In this document: positions 41,496 through 50,770 of the stretch, piece by piece
Position numbering within the stretch: the first letter of the stretch is position 1
Layout of the letters: each line of letters opens with the position of its first letter
Source: JAXGMV01 sp040772085
GTDB taxonomy: Bacteria; Chloroflexota; Anaerolineae; Anaerolineales; Anaerolineaceae
Direction of reading: 5' to 3'
DNA: 64,000 bases
Assembly (NCBI GenBank): GCA_040772085.1
Contig: JAXGYU010000001.1
Span: 434,001-498,000 of the forward strand
Program-made: the position numbers and the translations under genes
The notes under the pieces: generated by a model
The model's database searches: none
Seen by the model: the letters and a program-made list of their open reading frames with translations, nothing else
Told to the model about the DNA's origin: nothing

Positions 41496-41568
41496 TGCCC
41501 CCAGGGGAATTCGAATCCCCGTTTTGGCCTTGAGAGGGCCACGTCCTAGGCCGCTAGACGATGGGGGC
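41496..41568 (-). tRNA. tRNA-Glu (CTC anticodon)
   Basis: All stems pair: acceptor GCCCCCA / TGGGGGC, D stem GTC / GAC, anticodon stem TGGCC / GGCCA around CTCTCAA (anticodon CTC), and T stem GGGGA / TCCCC with loop TTCGAAT. The discriminator is A. CCA is not encoded. A good promoter lies upstream at 41581-41609. Confidence 0.95.
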
Positions 41569-41580
41569 AGGCAGGTGAAG

Positions 41581-41609
41581 ATTTTATCACGGCATCCATG
41601 GGGTGACAA
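41581..41609 (-). promoter_or_regulatory. Promoter of tRNA-Glu
   Basis: On the minus strand TTGTCA (41604-41609), a 17-bp spacer and TAAAAT (41581-41586), placing the start a few bases before the tRNA 5' end. Confidence 0.8.
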
Positions 41610-41682
41610 GACAATAATTTGCCGCGGATTTCCTCGAGAAAATGGCGATTTTTGTTAGCGTTTTCAGCGGAACCAGGATATC

Positions 41683-41711
41683 TTGCGTAAAAATGGGCTT
41701 TACTTTATAAT
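41683..41711 (+). promoter_or_regulatory. Promoter of the surface-glycan gene cluster
   Basis: TTGCGT (41683-41688), a 17-bp spacer and TATAAT (41706-41711), 22 bases ahead of the first gene. No other clear promoter or terminator was noticed down to the window end, so the whole train may depend largely on it. Confidence 0.65.
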
Positions 41712-41733
41712 TCAGCGGTTGAATATTGACATC

Positions 41734-42216
41734 ATGGACAAGAGCGCAGATATTAACCGCGAGCTGGTCATCCTCGAAAAAATTGAACTGAACCCTGACG
41801 AAACTCAGGCATCCCTGGCTGCACAAATCGGGGTAGCCGTTGGCACCATCAACTGGCACCTCAAACGCCTGATCGACAAGGGCTATGTCAAGGTGCGCCG
41901 CGCGGAACGTCGCAAGCTGCGTTACATCATCACGCCCGAAGGGCTTGCCTTGCGTGCCAAGCTGACACTCGACTACATCCAGAACCAGTTTTCGCTTTAC
42001 CGTCTGGTACGCCTGCGCTCACTGGAGATGCTCGAGGCGCTCGAGAAGCGCGGCGTTGATCGCATCAGACTGGTGGGGGAAGGTGACGTTTATGACGTCT
42101 GCAAGCTAACCTGTGTCGAACAGGGCATTGAAGTGACGGATGACAAGACCGCGCTGCGAGTAGAAATAATCGGATTGAAGCTGTTCATCGACGGACAGCC
42201 GCATGACCATAAATGA
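41734..42216 (+). CDS. Winged-helix transcriptional regulator heading the glycan cluster
   Basis: This 160-residue protein has an N-terminal MarR-like winged helix (about 10-75; TQASLAAQIGVAVGTINWHL, KRLIDKGYVKVRR) and a C-terminal part of about 80 residues with an alpha/beta look (VDRIRLVGEGDVYDVCKLTC). The C-terminal part could bind a small molecule or nucleotide sugar. ATG 41734 is the start because a promoter covers the upstream extension. Similar regulators often head polysaccharide loci in Chloroflexota (recollection, not searched). It probably regulates the cluster it leads. Confidence 0.8.
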   Translation: MDKSADINRELVILEKIELNPDETQASLAAQIGVAVGTINWHLKRLIDKGYVKVRRAERRKLRYIITPEGLALRAKLTLDYIQNQFSLYRLVRLRSLEMLEALEKRGVDRIRLVGEGDVYDVCKLTCVEQGIEVTDDKTALRVEIIGLKLFIDGQPHDHK

Positions 42217-42234
42217 GACAGGCTGGAGAGTGAA

Positions 42235-43179
42235 ATGACCAATTACTGGCAGGGCAAGAAGATTTGTGTCACCGGCGGAGCGGGCTTCCTCGGTTCATTT
42301 GTCATTGAGAAGCTGCACGCGCATGGCGCGACGGATATCTATATTCCGAATTACCCTGAGTATGACCTGGTGAAAGCGGAAGAGGTTACCCGTCTGCTGG
42401 ATACCGCCCAGCCGGATGTGATCATCCACCTGGCCGCCAAAGTCGGCGGTATTGGCGCCAACCAGGCAGCTCCAGCCGAACTCTTCTACGACAACATCAT
42501 GATGGGCGTGCAGTTGATGCACGAGGCCTACAAGCGCGGCATCGAAAAATTCGTTCAGATCGGCACGGTCTGCGCATACCCGAAATTCACCCCCATCCCC
42601 TTCAAAGAGGATGACCTGTGGAACGGCTACCCTGAGGAAACCAACGCGCCATACGGTCTGGCAAAGAAGGCGCTGCTGGTTCAGGCGCAATCGTATCGCC
42701 AGCAATACGGCTTCAACGCCATCTATCTGCTGCCTGTCAATTTGTATGGCCCGCGCGATAACTTCAACCCGCTTTCCTCTCATGTCATCCCGGCTCTGAT
42801 CAAGAAATTCATCGAGGCGCGCGAATCCGGTGATCCGCAGGTTGTGGTCTGGGGCGACGGCTCGCCGACCCGGGAATTCATCTATGTCGAAGATGCTGCC
42901 GAAGCGATCGTTCTGGCGACCGAACAGTACAACGGTCCGGAACCGGTCAACATCGGGTCAGGCAAGGAAATCTCGATCAAAGACCTGGCGGAATTGATTG
43001 GCCAGTTGACCAATTACCAGGGCGCGATCGTCTTTGACACCAGCAAACCCAACGGACAGCCGCGCCGCGCGCTGGATACCAGCCGTGCCCGCGAGCTCTT
43101 CGGCTTCAGCGCAAAAACTGACTTTATGGAAGGATTGAAGAACACGATCGCCTGGTATGAAGTTGCCAGGTTAAAGTAG
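42235..43179 (+). CDS. fcl: GDP-L-fucose synthase
   Basis: This SDR epimerase/reductase turns GDP-4-keto-6-deoxymannose into GDP-L-fucose with NADPH. The 314-residue protein shows VTGGAGFLGSFV, LAAKVGGIGANQ, the catalytic Y-x3-K in APYGLAKKALL, and the family-specific VNLYGPRDNFNP and GDGSPTREFIYVED. The partner GDP-mannose 4,6-dehydratase (Gmd) is not in the window. GGAG lies ahead of the ATG. It supplies fucose to the glycan exported by the next two genes. Confidence 0.9.
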   Translation: MTNYWQGKKICVTGGAGFLGSFVIEKLHAHGATDIYIPNYPEYDLVKAEEVTRLLDTAQPDVIIHLAAKVGGIGANQAAPAELFYDNIMMGVQLMHEAYKRGIEKFVQIGTVCAYPKFTPIPFKEDDLWNGYPEETNAPYGLAKKALLVQAQSYRQQYGFNAIYLLPVNLYGPRDNFNPLSSHVIPALIKKFIEARESGDPQVVVWGDGSPTREFIYVEDAAEAIVLATEQYNGPEPVNIGSGKEISIKDLAELIGQLTNYQGAIVFDTSKPNGQPRRALDTSRARELFGFSAKTDFMEGLKNTIAWYEVARLK

Positions 43180-43188
43180 TTCTAACTT

Positions 43189-44028
43189 ATGGCAGAGAAC
43201 GGCAGCCTGTCGAAGACCGTCATCAGACCATCCCGCGGCTGGTCAGCGCTCAACCTGCGCGACCTGTGGGAGTTCCGCGAGCTGGTTTATTTCATGACCT
43301 GGCGCGATATCAAGGTGCGCTACAAACAAACCTTGCTCGGTGCTGCCTGGGCTGTACTCAAGCCGTTCCTGAACATGGTTGTTTTCACTATCTTCTTCTC
43401 CAATCTGGCAAAAGTGCCTTCTGATGGCGTGCCTTACCCGATCTTTTCCTTTGCCGGCTTGCTGCCGTGGGAGCTCTTCTCCAACTCGATCAGCAACGCC
43501 AGCCGGTCGCTAGTGCAAAACCGGCATATGATTACCAAAATCTATTTCCCGCGCATCATCCTGCCGCTGGCGAACACGCTCTCCAGCGTGGTCGATTTCA
43601 TGATTGCCTTCGTCATCCTGCTGGTGATGATGGTCTACTACAAGGTCGGGATCACCGTTAACTTGCTCTACATTCCGGTCTTCCTGCTGCTCGCCATCAT
43701 TACCGCGCTGGGGGCAGGCTTGTGGCTGGCAGCCCTGAACGTCCTATACCGCGACATCGGCTATGTCACGCCATTCCTGATCCAGCTGTGGATGTTTGTT
43801 TCACCGATCGTTTATCCCACCAGCATGCTGCCGGAAAAATGGCGGCTTGTCTACGCGGTCAATCCGATGGTTTCCGTGGTCGAAGGCTTTCGCTGGTCTG
43901 TGTTCGGATCGCAGAGCGGCGTGCCCGGGCTGCCATTGATCATCTCCAGTGTTGCCGCTCTGGTACTGCTGGTGAGCGGGCTGTTTTATTTCAAGCGCAT
44001 GGAAAGGTATTTCGCCGACCTGGTGTAG
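43189..44028 (+). CDS. ABC-2 type polysaccharide export permease (Wzm/TagG-like)
   Basis: This 279-residue protein has about six transmembrane helices. The N-terminal interface helix is followed by MTWRDIKVRYKQTLLGAAWA, a hallmark of Wzm/TagG/RfbD permeases that move undecaprenyl-linked glycans or teichoic acids across the membrane. The segment PFLIQLWMFVSPIVYPTSML is equally typical. It is paired with the ATPase coded four bases downstream. Confidence 0.92.
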   Translation: MAENGSLSKTVIRPSRGWSALNLRDLWEFRELVYFMTWRDIKVRYKQTLLGAAWAVLKPFLNMVVFTIFFSNLAKVPSDGVPYPIFSFAGLLPWELFSNSISNASRSLVQNRHMITKIYFPRIILPLANTLSSVVDFMIAFVILLVMMVYYKVGITVNLLYIPVFLLLAIITALGAGLWLAALNVLYRDIGYVTPFLIQLWMFVSPIVYPTSMLPEKWRLVYAVNPMVSVVEGFRWSVFGSQSGVPGLPLIISSVAALVLLVSGLFYFKRMERYFADLV

Positions 44029-44032
44029 CAGC

Positions 44033-45286
44033 ATGAGCGATATCGCGATTCGGGCAACCAACATTGGCAAGAAGTACCGGCTGGGACAGCACTTGCTGGA
44101 GTATCAGACGCTGCGTGACGCCATCAGCGGCAAATTCTCGCGCACCGAAGAACCAGCGCTGCTCAAGGATGAATTCTGGGCGCTGAAGGATGTCTCCTTC
44201 GACGTCAGGCAGGGCGAAGTGCTGGGCATCATCGGCAAGAATGGCGCCGGTAAAAGCACCCTGCTCAAAATCCTCTCACGCGTTACCGAGCCTAGTGAAG
44301 GGCAAGTCGAGCTGACCGGCAGGGTCGGGTCGCTGCTTGAGGTCGGTACGGGATTCCATCCCGAGCTGACCGGACGTGAGAATATCTTCCTCAATGGCGC
44401 CATCCTCGGCATGCGCCGGCAGGAGATCACCAGCAAGATCGATGAGATCATCGCCTTTGCGGAAGTTGAAAACTTCATCGACACACCGGTCAAGCGCTAT
44501 TCCAGCGGCATGTATTTGCGGCTGGCATTCGCCGTCGCTGCGCATCTTGAGCCTGAGATCCTGGTCGTGGATGAGGTTCTGGCGGTCGGTGATGCTGAAT
44601 TCCAGAAGAAGTGTATCGGCAAGATGAGCGATGTCGCCCGCGAGGGCAGGACGGTCCTGTTCGTCAGCCACAATATGTCTGCCATTTTGCGCCTGACAGA
44701 AGAAACGCTGATCATCGATCAAGGCCGGCTGATTAAGCGCGCGCCAAGCGCTGAAGCCGTCGATCACTACCTTTCGCAGGGTTTGTCGCAAAGCGGAATC
44801 AAAGTCTGGGATGCGGATGGCGCTGGTGCTTCAGAGCCGTTTATTCCGGTCAGTCTGACCGTCCGCGGCAGCAATGGCGAGCCCGCTGAGATATTGCGCG
44901 CCAACGAACCCGTGACGGTTGAATTCAAATACCGGCTGACGGCGGACATCCCCGGCTTGCGGGTCGGGCTTTATCTGCTCACGCCGCGCGGCGAATATGT
45001 GCTAACCTCGTTTGACACGGATGACCTCGGCAAATTCGACCAGTATTCCACGAGACGCGCCGGCACCTACCTTAGCAGGTGTAAAATACCAGCCGATTTG
45101 CTCAACGAAGGGCGTTATCTGATTGCCCTCAACGCGTCAACCTACCGCATCAAACGCTATTTTCAGGATGAACAAGCCCTGTCATTCTCGATTGATGGCA
45201 CGGAAGCGCCTGGGAAACAGTGGCCGGAACCAAGATTAGGCGCTATCAGACCTCCCCTGGACTGGGACATTGAGGTACTTACATGA
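44033..45286 (+). CDS. ABC-type polysaccharide export ATPase with C-terminal carbohydrate-binding domain (Wzt-like)
   Basis: This 417-residue protein has Walker A GIIGKNGAGKSTLLK, the degenerate signature YSSGMYLRLAFA usual in this family, and Walker B ILVVDEVLAVGD. The last ~165 residues (from about 250) form a beta-sandwich Wzt C-terminal-like domain, which in E. coli O8/O9a binds the capped end of the O-chain and licenses export. Its presence suggests that the exported chain has a terminal cap such as a methyl group or special sugar. A methyltransferase is coded two genes later. Confidence 0.92.
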   Translation: MSDIAIRATNIGKKYRLGQHLLEYQTLRDAISGKFSRTEEPALLKDEFWALKDVSFDVRQGEVLGIIGKNGAGKSTLLKILSRVTEPSEGQVELTGRVGSLLEVGTGFHPELTGRENIFLNGAILGMRRQEITSKIDEIIAFAEVENFIDTPVKRYSSGMYLRLAFAVAAHLEPEILVVDEVLAVGDAEFQKKCIGKMSDVAREGRTVLFVSHNMSAILRLTEETLIIDQGRLIKRAPSAEAVDHYLSQGLSQSGIKVWDADGAGASEPFIPVSLTVRGSNGEPAEILRANEPVTVEFKYRLTADIPGLRVGLYLLTPRGEYVLTSFDTDDLGKFDQYSTRRAGTYLSRCKIPADLLNEGRYLIALNASTYRIKRYFQDEQALSFSIDGTEAPGKQWPEPRLGAIRPPLDWDIEVLT

Positions 45287-46887
45287 AAGCGACAACACGC
45301 AAAGACATCGTCAAGAACATTGTTGGAGAGATCCCGTTCACTGCCGAGTTGTATTGGCTGATCAGGCAGGGCGGCAAGCCATTGCAGTCGCGCTTTTCGC
45401 TCAAGGGACTGAACGCGGAGCTGCCTGAGATCGTCAAGATCGTTGAAGCCAGCCGCAAACGAAAAACAAAGGGCAAGAAGATTTTCCTCTTCGCCTCCTT
45501 GCATTACTGGATTGAGCATGTCGCCTTGCTGAGCGCGTCGCTTTCCGCGCTGGGACATGACGTGACATTCGGTTTTCTGCCGTATTCAGACTGGCAGCTT
45601 CCGATCAACAAATTTGATTTGAAGCGGCAGAACGCGTATGCCAAGAAGGTACTCAGCCCGGCCGACCACATCATGAAAATTGTGCCGTTGCTGCAACTGC
45701 GTCCTTCTTACAAGCCTCTGCCGGAAGAATTGATGCGTCAGGTCGAGCTGGTTTCGAACTATGACAGTCAGTACACCGATCAGAATGAAGTGGTTGACCC
45801 GGCCAGCGCCATCTACCAGCTGCGGCTGGAGCGCAATACCTTCGCCGCGCAGGTCGCGTATAACCTGCTGCGTGAAATCAAACCGGACCTGGTGATCGTG
45901 CCGAATGGCACCATCCAGGAGCATGGCGTCATTTATCGCGTTGCCCGCTTCCTGAAGATCGAGACCAATACCTACGAGTTCGGCGATCAGCGGCAGCATA
46001 TCTGGCTGGCGAATAACCAGGAAGTGATGCAGCAGCAGACCGATGAGCTCTGGGAAGCCAAGAAAGACAAGCCGCTCAACGATGAGAAAATGACGCGGCT
46101 GAAGAACTTGTTTTCAGCCCGCCAACGCGGCGCGCTGGTAGAAAATTTTGCCCGTCTGTGGCAAGGCACGCCCGCCAAGGGCGCGCTTGAGGCGCGTGAG
46201 GCTTTGCATCTCGACGAGCGCCCGGTGGTATTGCTGGCAACCAATGTCCTGGGTGATTCGCTCACGCTGGGCAGGCAGATCTTCTCTGCCAATATGGCTG
46301 AGTGGATTACACGCACGCTGCAATACTTCCTTGGACGACCGGATGTGCAGCTTGTGATCCGCATTCATCCCGGCGAAGTGCTGACCCACGGTCTGACGAT
46401 GTCGGAAGTTGTCAAGAGCGTCGCGCCCACGCTGCCTGAATACATCCATCTGGTTGGCGCGACGGACAAGGTCAATACCTATGACCTGATCGAGGTTGCC
46501 GACCTCGGTCTGGTCTACACGACCACAGTCGGCATGGAGATGGCTCTGAATGGCGTGCCGGTGATCGTCGCCGGCAAGACCCATTACCGCGCCAGGGGAT
46601 TCACGATCGACCCTGACAACTGGGTTAATTATTACAAGACCATCGGTCAGGTGCTGGAAGACCTCGAAAAATTCCAGATGACTCGCGAAAAGGTGGACCT
46701 GGCCTGGCGCTACGCCTATCGCTTCTTCTTCGAGTATCCGCGGCCCTTCCCATGGCATCTGGTGCGCATGTGGGAAGACTATGCCGAACGTCCGCTCGAT
46801 GAAGTGCTGGCGGACAAAGGCAGCGATTATCTGAAGACTCTGGACTACCTGGCTGGCAAGCCGGTACCGTGGAAGGACGTCAAATAG
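45283..46887 (+). CDS. Capsule-polysaccharide-type GT-B glycosyltransferase
   Basis: This 534-residue GT-B-like protein has a C-terminal donor-binding half containing LVIRIHPGEVLTHG, then YTTTVGMEMALNGVPVIVAG and KTHYRARGFT. These are found in KpsS/KpsC-like and other capsule synthesis transferases. The N-terminal half holds a Rossmann-like segment (KIFLFASLHYWIEHVALLSA). Relatives often use CMP-linked keto sugars (KDO), and a CMP-sugar synthetase lies in this cluster, so a CMP-nonulosonate donor is an attractive guess. The start overlaps the ATPase stop (ATGA). Confidence 0.75.
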   Translation: MKATTRKDIVKNIVGEIPFTAELYWLIRQGGKPLQSRFSLKGLNAELPEIVKIVEASRKRKTKGKKIFLFASLHYWIEHVALLSASLSALGHDVTFGFLPYSDWQLPINKFDLKRQNAYAKKVLSPADHIMKIVPLLQLRPSYKPLPEELMRQVELVSNYDSQYTDQNEVVDPASAIYQLRLERNTFAAQVAYNLLREIKPDLVIVPNGTIQEHGVIYRVARFLKIETNTYEFGDQRQHIWLANNQEVMQQQTDELWEAKKDKPLNDEKMTRLKNLFSARQRGALVENFARLWQGTPAKGALEAREALHLDERPVVLLATNVLGDSLTLGRQIFSANMAEWITRTLQYFLGRPDVQLVIRIHPGEVLTHGLTMSEVVKSVAPTLPEYIHLVGATDKVNTYDLIEVADLGLVYTTTVGMEMALNGVPVIVAGKTHYRARGFTIDPDNWVNYYKTIGQVLEDLEKFQMTREKVDLAWRYAYRFFFEYPRPFPWHLVRMWEDYAERPLDEVLADKGSDYLKTLDYLAGKPVPWKDVK

Positions 46888-46888
46888 C

Positions 46889-47755
46889 GTGAGCGAGCGA
46901 AATATTACCAGTGAAGTCCGTAATTTCTACGACCGGGTTGGCTGGCAGCAGGTCAGCGATGGCGTCTACCAGAACGCGCGTTACGAAGATTTGCGTCCCG
47001 TTTCCCATGAATATATTTCCCGCTGTCACATGCGGGTAAAAAAGCACTTACCCGCCAGCGGGAAATACCTGCTTGACGCGGGTTCAGGCCCGATCCAGTA
47101 TCCGGAATACCTGACCTACTCAGAAGACTTCACCTACCGCGTCTGTCTGGACTTATCGATTGTAGCCTTGCAGGAAGCCCGCAAGCGCATCGGCGATAAG
47201 GGTCTGTTTGTTGTCGCTGATGTTGCCCATCTGCCGTTCGCGCCAGAAAGTATGCAGGGACTTGTGTCGCTGCACACCCTGCATCACCTGCCGCTCAGCC
47301 AGCAAAAGCTCGCCTATCTGGAGCTCTACCGCGTCCTGGCGGCCGGATGCAGCGGCGTGATAGTCAACGGCTGGACGCAGTCGGAATTGATGGAAAAATG
47401 GCGCTGGCTGGTGCGGTTAATGGAACGAATCATGCAGCGTATCTCCGGCAGGAAGGAACCTGCCGCGCCCAAGGCGGAGCCGAGAGCGAGGAAGGTAGTC
47501 GAAGAAACGGCGACCGAGCCGCAGGGGACCTACATCGAGAAACTCGATGCCGACTGGCTCAAAAGGTTCCTGTCCAAAGAGATGCGCTTCGCCATCTATG
47601 TCTGGCGCAGCGTCAATGTGCGATTCATGCGGGCTGTGATCCACGAGAAATTGGCCGGCAGACAGATCCTGCGCTGGTTATACAGGCAGGAAGAGAAAAA
47701 TCCCGTTTACTACGGTGAGAAGGGTCAATACCCTTTGATCGTGATCTATAAATAA
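46889..47755 (+). CDS. SAM-dependent methyltransferase
   Basis: This 288-residue class I methyltransferase has the SAM motif YLLDAGSGPIQYPEYL, post-motif acidic residue VCLDLSIVALQEARKR, motif II/III VVADVAHLPFAPESM and HTLHHLPLSQQ. A basic insertion of about 40 residues (KEPAAPKAEPRARKVVEE) splits the C-terminal half. The start is GTG, one base after the preceding stop. It may methylate a sugar of the glycan, perhaps the chain-end cap recognised by the Wzt-like ATPase. Confidence 0.85.
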   Translation: MSERNITSEVRNFYDRVGWQQVSDGVYQNARYEDLRPVSHEYISRCHMRVKKHLPASGKYLLDAGSGPIQYPEYLTYSEDFTYRVCLDLSIVALQEARKRIGDKGLFVVADVAHLPFAPESMQGLVSLHTLHHLPLSQQKLAYLELYRVLAAGCSGVIVNGWTQSELMEKWRWLVRLMERIMQRISGRKEPAAPKAEPRARKVVEETATEPQGTYIEKLDADWLKRFLSKEMRFAIYVWRSVNVRFMRAVIHEKLAGRQILRWLYRQEEKNPVYYGEKGQYPLIVIYK

Positions 47756-47777
47756 ATTGATTAAGGCAGGCAGCTTG

Positions 47778-48749
47778 ATGGAATGGACAAATAAAGTCGT
47801 ACTGGTCACCGGCGGTACCGGATCCTTTGGGAAGAAATTCGTTGAAGTGATGCTGAACGAATATCACCCCGCCAAATTGATCGTGTTCAGCCGCGATGAA
47901 CTGAAACAGCACGAAATGCGCATTTCCGGATTTGACCATCCGAGCTTGAGATACTTTATTGGTGATGTACGGGATCTGCCGCGCATGAAACGCGCGATGC
48001 AGGGCGTTGATATTGTTGTGCATGCCGCCGCGCTCAAGCAGGTGCCGGCCTGCGAATACAACCCGATGGAAGCGATCAAGACCAATATTCTCGGTTCCAG
48101 CAACGTGATCGATGCGGCGCTGGATACCGGGGTTTCAAAAGTGCTGGCGCTCAGCACTGATAAATCCGTGAACCCGATCAATCTCTACGGGGCGACCAAA
48201 CTGGCGGCGGAGAAGCTGTTTGTACAAAGCAATTCCTACGCTGGCGCCATGCAAACGCGTTTTAGCTGCGTCCGCTACGGCAACGTGGTGGGCAGCCGCG
48301 GCAGCGTCATCCCGATCTTCAAGGAGCAGCGCGCTGCCGGCAAGGTGACCATTACCGATGAGCGCATGACCCGGTTCCTGCTCACGCTTGACCAGGGTGT
48401 CCGCTTCGTCATCCGCTGCATTGAAGAGATGCACGGCGGCGAGGTGTTCGTGCCCAAAATCCCCAGCGCGACAATCGGCGACATGGCCAAAGCGATCGCG
48501 CCGGACGCGCAAATCGAGATCATCGGCATTCGCCCCGGTGAAAAAATGCACGAGGTTCTGATTTCTGAGGATGAGGCGCGGGTGACGGTTGAGCTGGAGG
48601 ACATGTTCGTCGTCCAGCCGGCTGATGGACTCTGGTTCGGCAAGGAATGGATGAAAGCCGGCAAATCGTTGCCGGATGGTTACCGCTATGCCAGCAACTC
48701 CAATGATGAGTGGCTCGATATCGAAGCAATCAGGAAGATATCAGAATAG
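47778..48749 (+). CDS. UDP-N-acetylglucosamine 4,6-dehydratase (5-inverting), PseB/CapE-like
   Basis: This 323-residue SDR has NAD motif VLVTGGTGSFGKKFVEVML and the catalytic region LSTDKSVNPINLYGATKLAA. The Thr-Asp-Lys triad and the NLYGATK tyrosine are typical of the inverting dehydratases of pseudaminic acid (PseB) and L-FucNAc (CapE) pathways. ATG 47778 is the start, with AAGGCAGG ahead; the TTG at 47757 is in frame but lacks support. A reductase follows directly, which suits an L-sugar (CapE-CapF-like) route; PseC is not seen. Confidence 0.88.
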   Translation: MEWTNKVVLVTGGTGSFGKKFVEVMLNEYHPAKLIVFSRDELKQHEMRISGFDHPSLRYFIGDVRDLPRMKRAMQGVDIVVHAAALKQVPACEYNPMEAIKTNILGSSNVIDAALDTGVSKVLALSTDKSVNPINLYGATKLAAEKLFVQSNSYAGAMQTRFSCVRYGNVVGSRGSVIPIFKEQRAAGKVTITDERMTRFLLTLDQGVRFVIRCIEEMHGGEVFVPKIPSATIGDMAKAIAPDAQIEIIGIRPGEKMHEVLISEDEARVTVELEDMFVVQPADGLWFGKEWMKAGKSLPDGYRYASNSNDEWLDIEAIRKISE

Positions 48750-48757
48750 GCTGACTA

Positions 48758-49681
48758 ATGAAGTATCTGGTGACAGGTATCAGCGGACTGCTCGGCGTCA
48801 ATCTGGCGTTATTTTTGGCTGAGCAAAACGACGTTGTTGGTACCTGGCATTCGAAAACCGCGCATGACCTGCCATTTGAAGCATACCGGGGCGACCTGCT
48901 TGACAGGCAATTCACCGCAGATTTACTTGATAGCGTCAAACCCGAGATCCTGATCCACTGCGCCGCCCTGGCAAATATCGATGAGTGCGAACGGCAGCCT
49001 GAGCTAGCCCGAAACCTGAACAGTGATCTGCCGGGAGAACTGGCGGAGCTGACCCGGCGCAAGGGCATCCGATTGGTGCATATCTCGACGGATGCTGTCT
49101 TTGATGGTCAGAGCGAATCACCGTACCGGGAAACTGACACGCCAAATCCGCAGAGCGTTTATACCGCGACCAAACTGGCAGGCGAAGCAGCAGTCGCTGC
49201 CAACAACCCTGAGGCTTTCATCGCCAGGGTAAACCTGTATGGCTGGAGCCCGGATGGCAAGCGCAGTCTGGCGGAGTTCTTCTACAATCGCCTCGTCTCA
49301 GGTACGCCGGCGAACGGTTTCACTGATGTTATTTTCTGCCCTCTGTATGTGCGTATCTTGTCTGCGGTACTTGAAACCGTGTCACTTACCAACGCCAGCG
49401 GAGTCTTCCATGTCACTAGTACGGAGTGCCTCTCGAAGTATGAATTCGGCAGGCTTATTGCAACGACATTTGGGTTTAATCCGGACCTGATCCAGCCAAC
49501 CTCATGGCAGGCGGGCGGTCTGGTCGCGAAACGTTCACCAAATCTGCGCCTCGACAACAGCAAATTGCGAAGGCTGCTGGGCTATGACCTTCCGGGCATA
49601 GAAGCAGGGCTTGAGGCGATGCAGGCTGACCTTAAGAGTGGTTATAGAAAGAAGATGAGCGAAATCTTCAATAATGGATGA
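48758..49681 (+). CDS. RmlD/CapF-like nucleotide-sugar reductase
   Basis: This 307-residue SDR of the RmlD type has NAD(P) motif LVTGISGLLGVNLA, the VHISTDAVFDG active-site strand and Y-x3-K in SVYTATKLAGEA. RmlD reduces dTDP-4-keto-rhamnose, but no rmlA, rmlB or rmlC is in the window. Its position right after a PseB/CapE-like dehydratase makes reduction of that 4-keto product more likely. The last part (LRLDNSKLRRLLGYDLPGIE) matches the family's C-terminus. Confidence 0.82.
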   Translation: MKYLVTGISGLLGVNLALFLAEQNDVVGTWHSKTAHDLPFEAYRGDLLDRQFTADLLDSVKPEILIHCAALANIDECERQPELARNLNSDLPGELAELTRRKGIRLVHISTDAVFDGQSESPYRETDTPNPQSVYTATKLAGEAAVAANNPEAFIARVNLYGWSPDGKRSLAEFFYNRLVSGTPANGFTDVIFCPLYVRILSAVLETVSLTNASGVFHVTSTECLSKYEFGRLIATTFGFNPDLIQPTSWQAGGLVAKRSPNLRLDNSKLRRLLGYDLPGIEAGLEAMQADLKSGYRKKMSEIFNNG

Positions 49682-49699
49682 TTTCAGGACGGAGATCAG

Positions 49700-50770
49700 A
49701 TGATGGAAATAAAAATTGGCGCGCATACTATTGGCGAAAAGCATCCGGTTTATTTCATCGCCGACATTGGAGCCAACCATGACGGCAGCCTCGATCGGGC
49801 AAAATTGTTGATCAGGCTGGCAAAGGAAGCTGGTGCGGACGCGGCGAAATTTCAAAATTTTAAAGCCCCCAAAATAGTCTCTGATTACGGATTTCGTTCA
49901 TTAGGCGGTCAGCAATCGCATCAGTCAAAGTGGAAAAAGAGTGTTTTCGAGGTTTACACCGACGCTTCAGTTCCGCCGGAATGGACGCCGATCCTCAAGC
50001 AGCACTGCGATGAAGTGGGCATTGATTACTTCACGTCCCCCTATGATTACGACACGATCGACGAAGTTGATCCCTATGTAGCAGCCTACAAGGTTGGATC
50101 AGGTGAGATCGACTGGCTGGAAGCGCTTGAGCATATGGCATCCAAGGGAAAACCGGTTTTGCTTGCTACCGGCGCGTCAAGCATCGGTGAGGTCCAAAAA
50201 GCAGTCCGGACGATCCTGGCGATCAACCCGGCTTTGATCCTGATGCAGTGCAATACAAACTACACCGGCAGCATCGAGAATTTTGACCACGTTCATCTGA
50301 GAGTACTCAACACCTACCGCACAATCTACCCTGACCTGATCCTTGGTCTCTCTGACCATACGCCTGGGCACGCGGCAGTGCTTGGTGCGGTCGCGCTTGG
50401 CGCCCGGGTGATCGAAAAACATTTCACTGATGACAATCACCGCGAAGGTCCGGATCATCCTTTCGCGATGAACCCCCGCACCTGGTTTGAGATGGTCGAG
50501 GCAACCCGCCAGCTTGAGCGCGCGCTCGGGTCTGCTGATAAATACGTCACTGCCAATGAGGTTGAGACAGTCATCATCCAGCGCCGCTGTTTACGCGCGG
50601 CGCGGGACATCAAGGCGGGTGAGGTGATCTGCCGCGACATGGTCGACGTGTTGCGCCCCGCGACGCCCGGCGCCATAGCGCCAAATCAGATAAACCTGGT
50701 CGTCGGCATGCGCGCCATTTCGGATATCCCGGCAGGCAAAGAGCTTTATTGGACCGCCCTGGGGGAATAA
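49700..50770 (+). CDS. Nonulosonic acid synthase (NeuB/PseI/SpsE family)
   Basis: The enzyme condenses phosphoenolpyruvate with a six-carbon acetamido sugar (or its phosphate) to form a nine-carbon sialic-acid-like sugar. The 356-residue protein has the NeuB TIM barrel, with IADIGANHDGSLDRAK, DAAKFQNF, KVGSGEIDW and LLATGASSIGEV, and the signature LSDHTPGHAA plus VIEKHFTDD. A C-terminal SAF/antifreeze-like domain (about 295-356) follows. GGAG precedes ATG 49700. It fixes the cluster as a nonulosonate pathway; Neu, Leg, Pse and KDN types cannot be told apart by eye. Confidence 0.92.
   Translation: MMEIKIGAHTIGEKHPVYFIADIGANHDGSLDRAKLLIRLAKEAGADAAKFQNFKAPKIVSDYGFRSLGGQQSHQSKWKKSVFEVYTDASVPPEWTPILKQHCDEVGIDYFTSPYDYDTIDEVDPYVAAYKVGSGEIDWLEALEHMASKGKPVLLATGASSIGEVQKAVRTILAINPALILMQCNTNYTGSIENFDHVHLRVLNTYRTIYPDLILGLSDHTPGHAAVLGAVALGARVIEKHFTDDNHREGPDHPFAMNPRTWFEMVEATRQLERALGSADKYVTANEVETVIIQRRCLRAARDIKAGEVICRDMVDVLRPATPGAIAPNQINLVVGMRAISDIPAGKELYWTALGE

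Noticed and set aside
41465..41542. N-terminal extension of the MFS transporter
   Set aside because: It would run through the 3' half of tRNA-Glu; the ATG at 41464 begins the usual MFS N-terminus.
37734..41568. Possible integrative island inserted at tRNA-Glu
   Set aside because: No integrase and no repeat of the tRNA 3' end was found beyond mcrB, and an MFS gene of host-like composition lies between the tRNA and mcrB.
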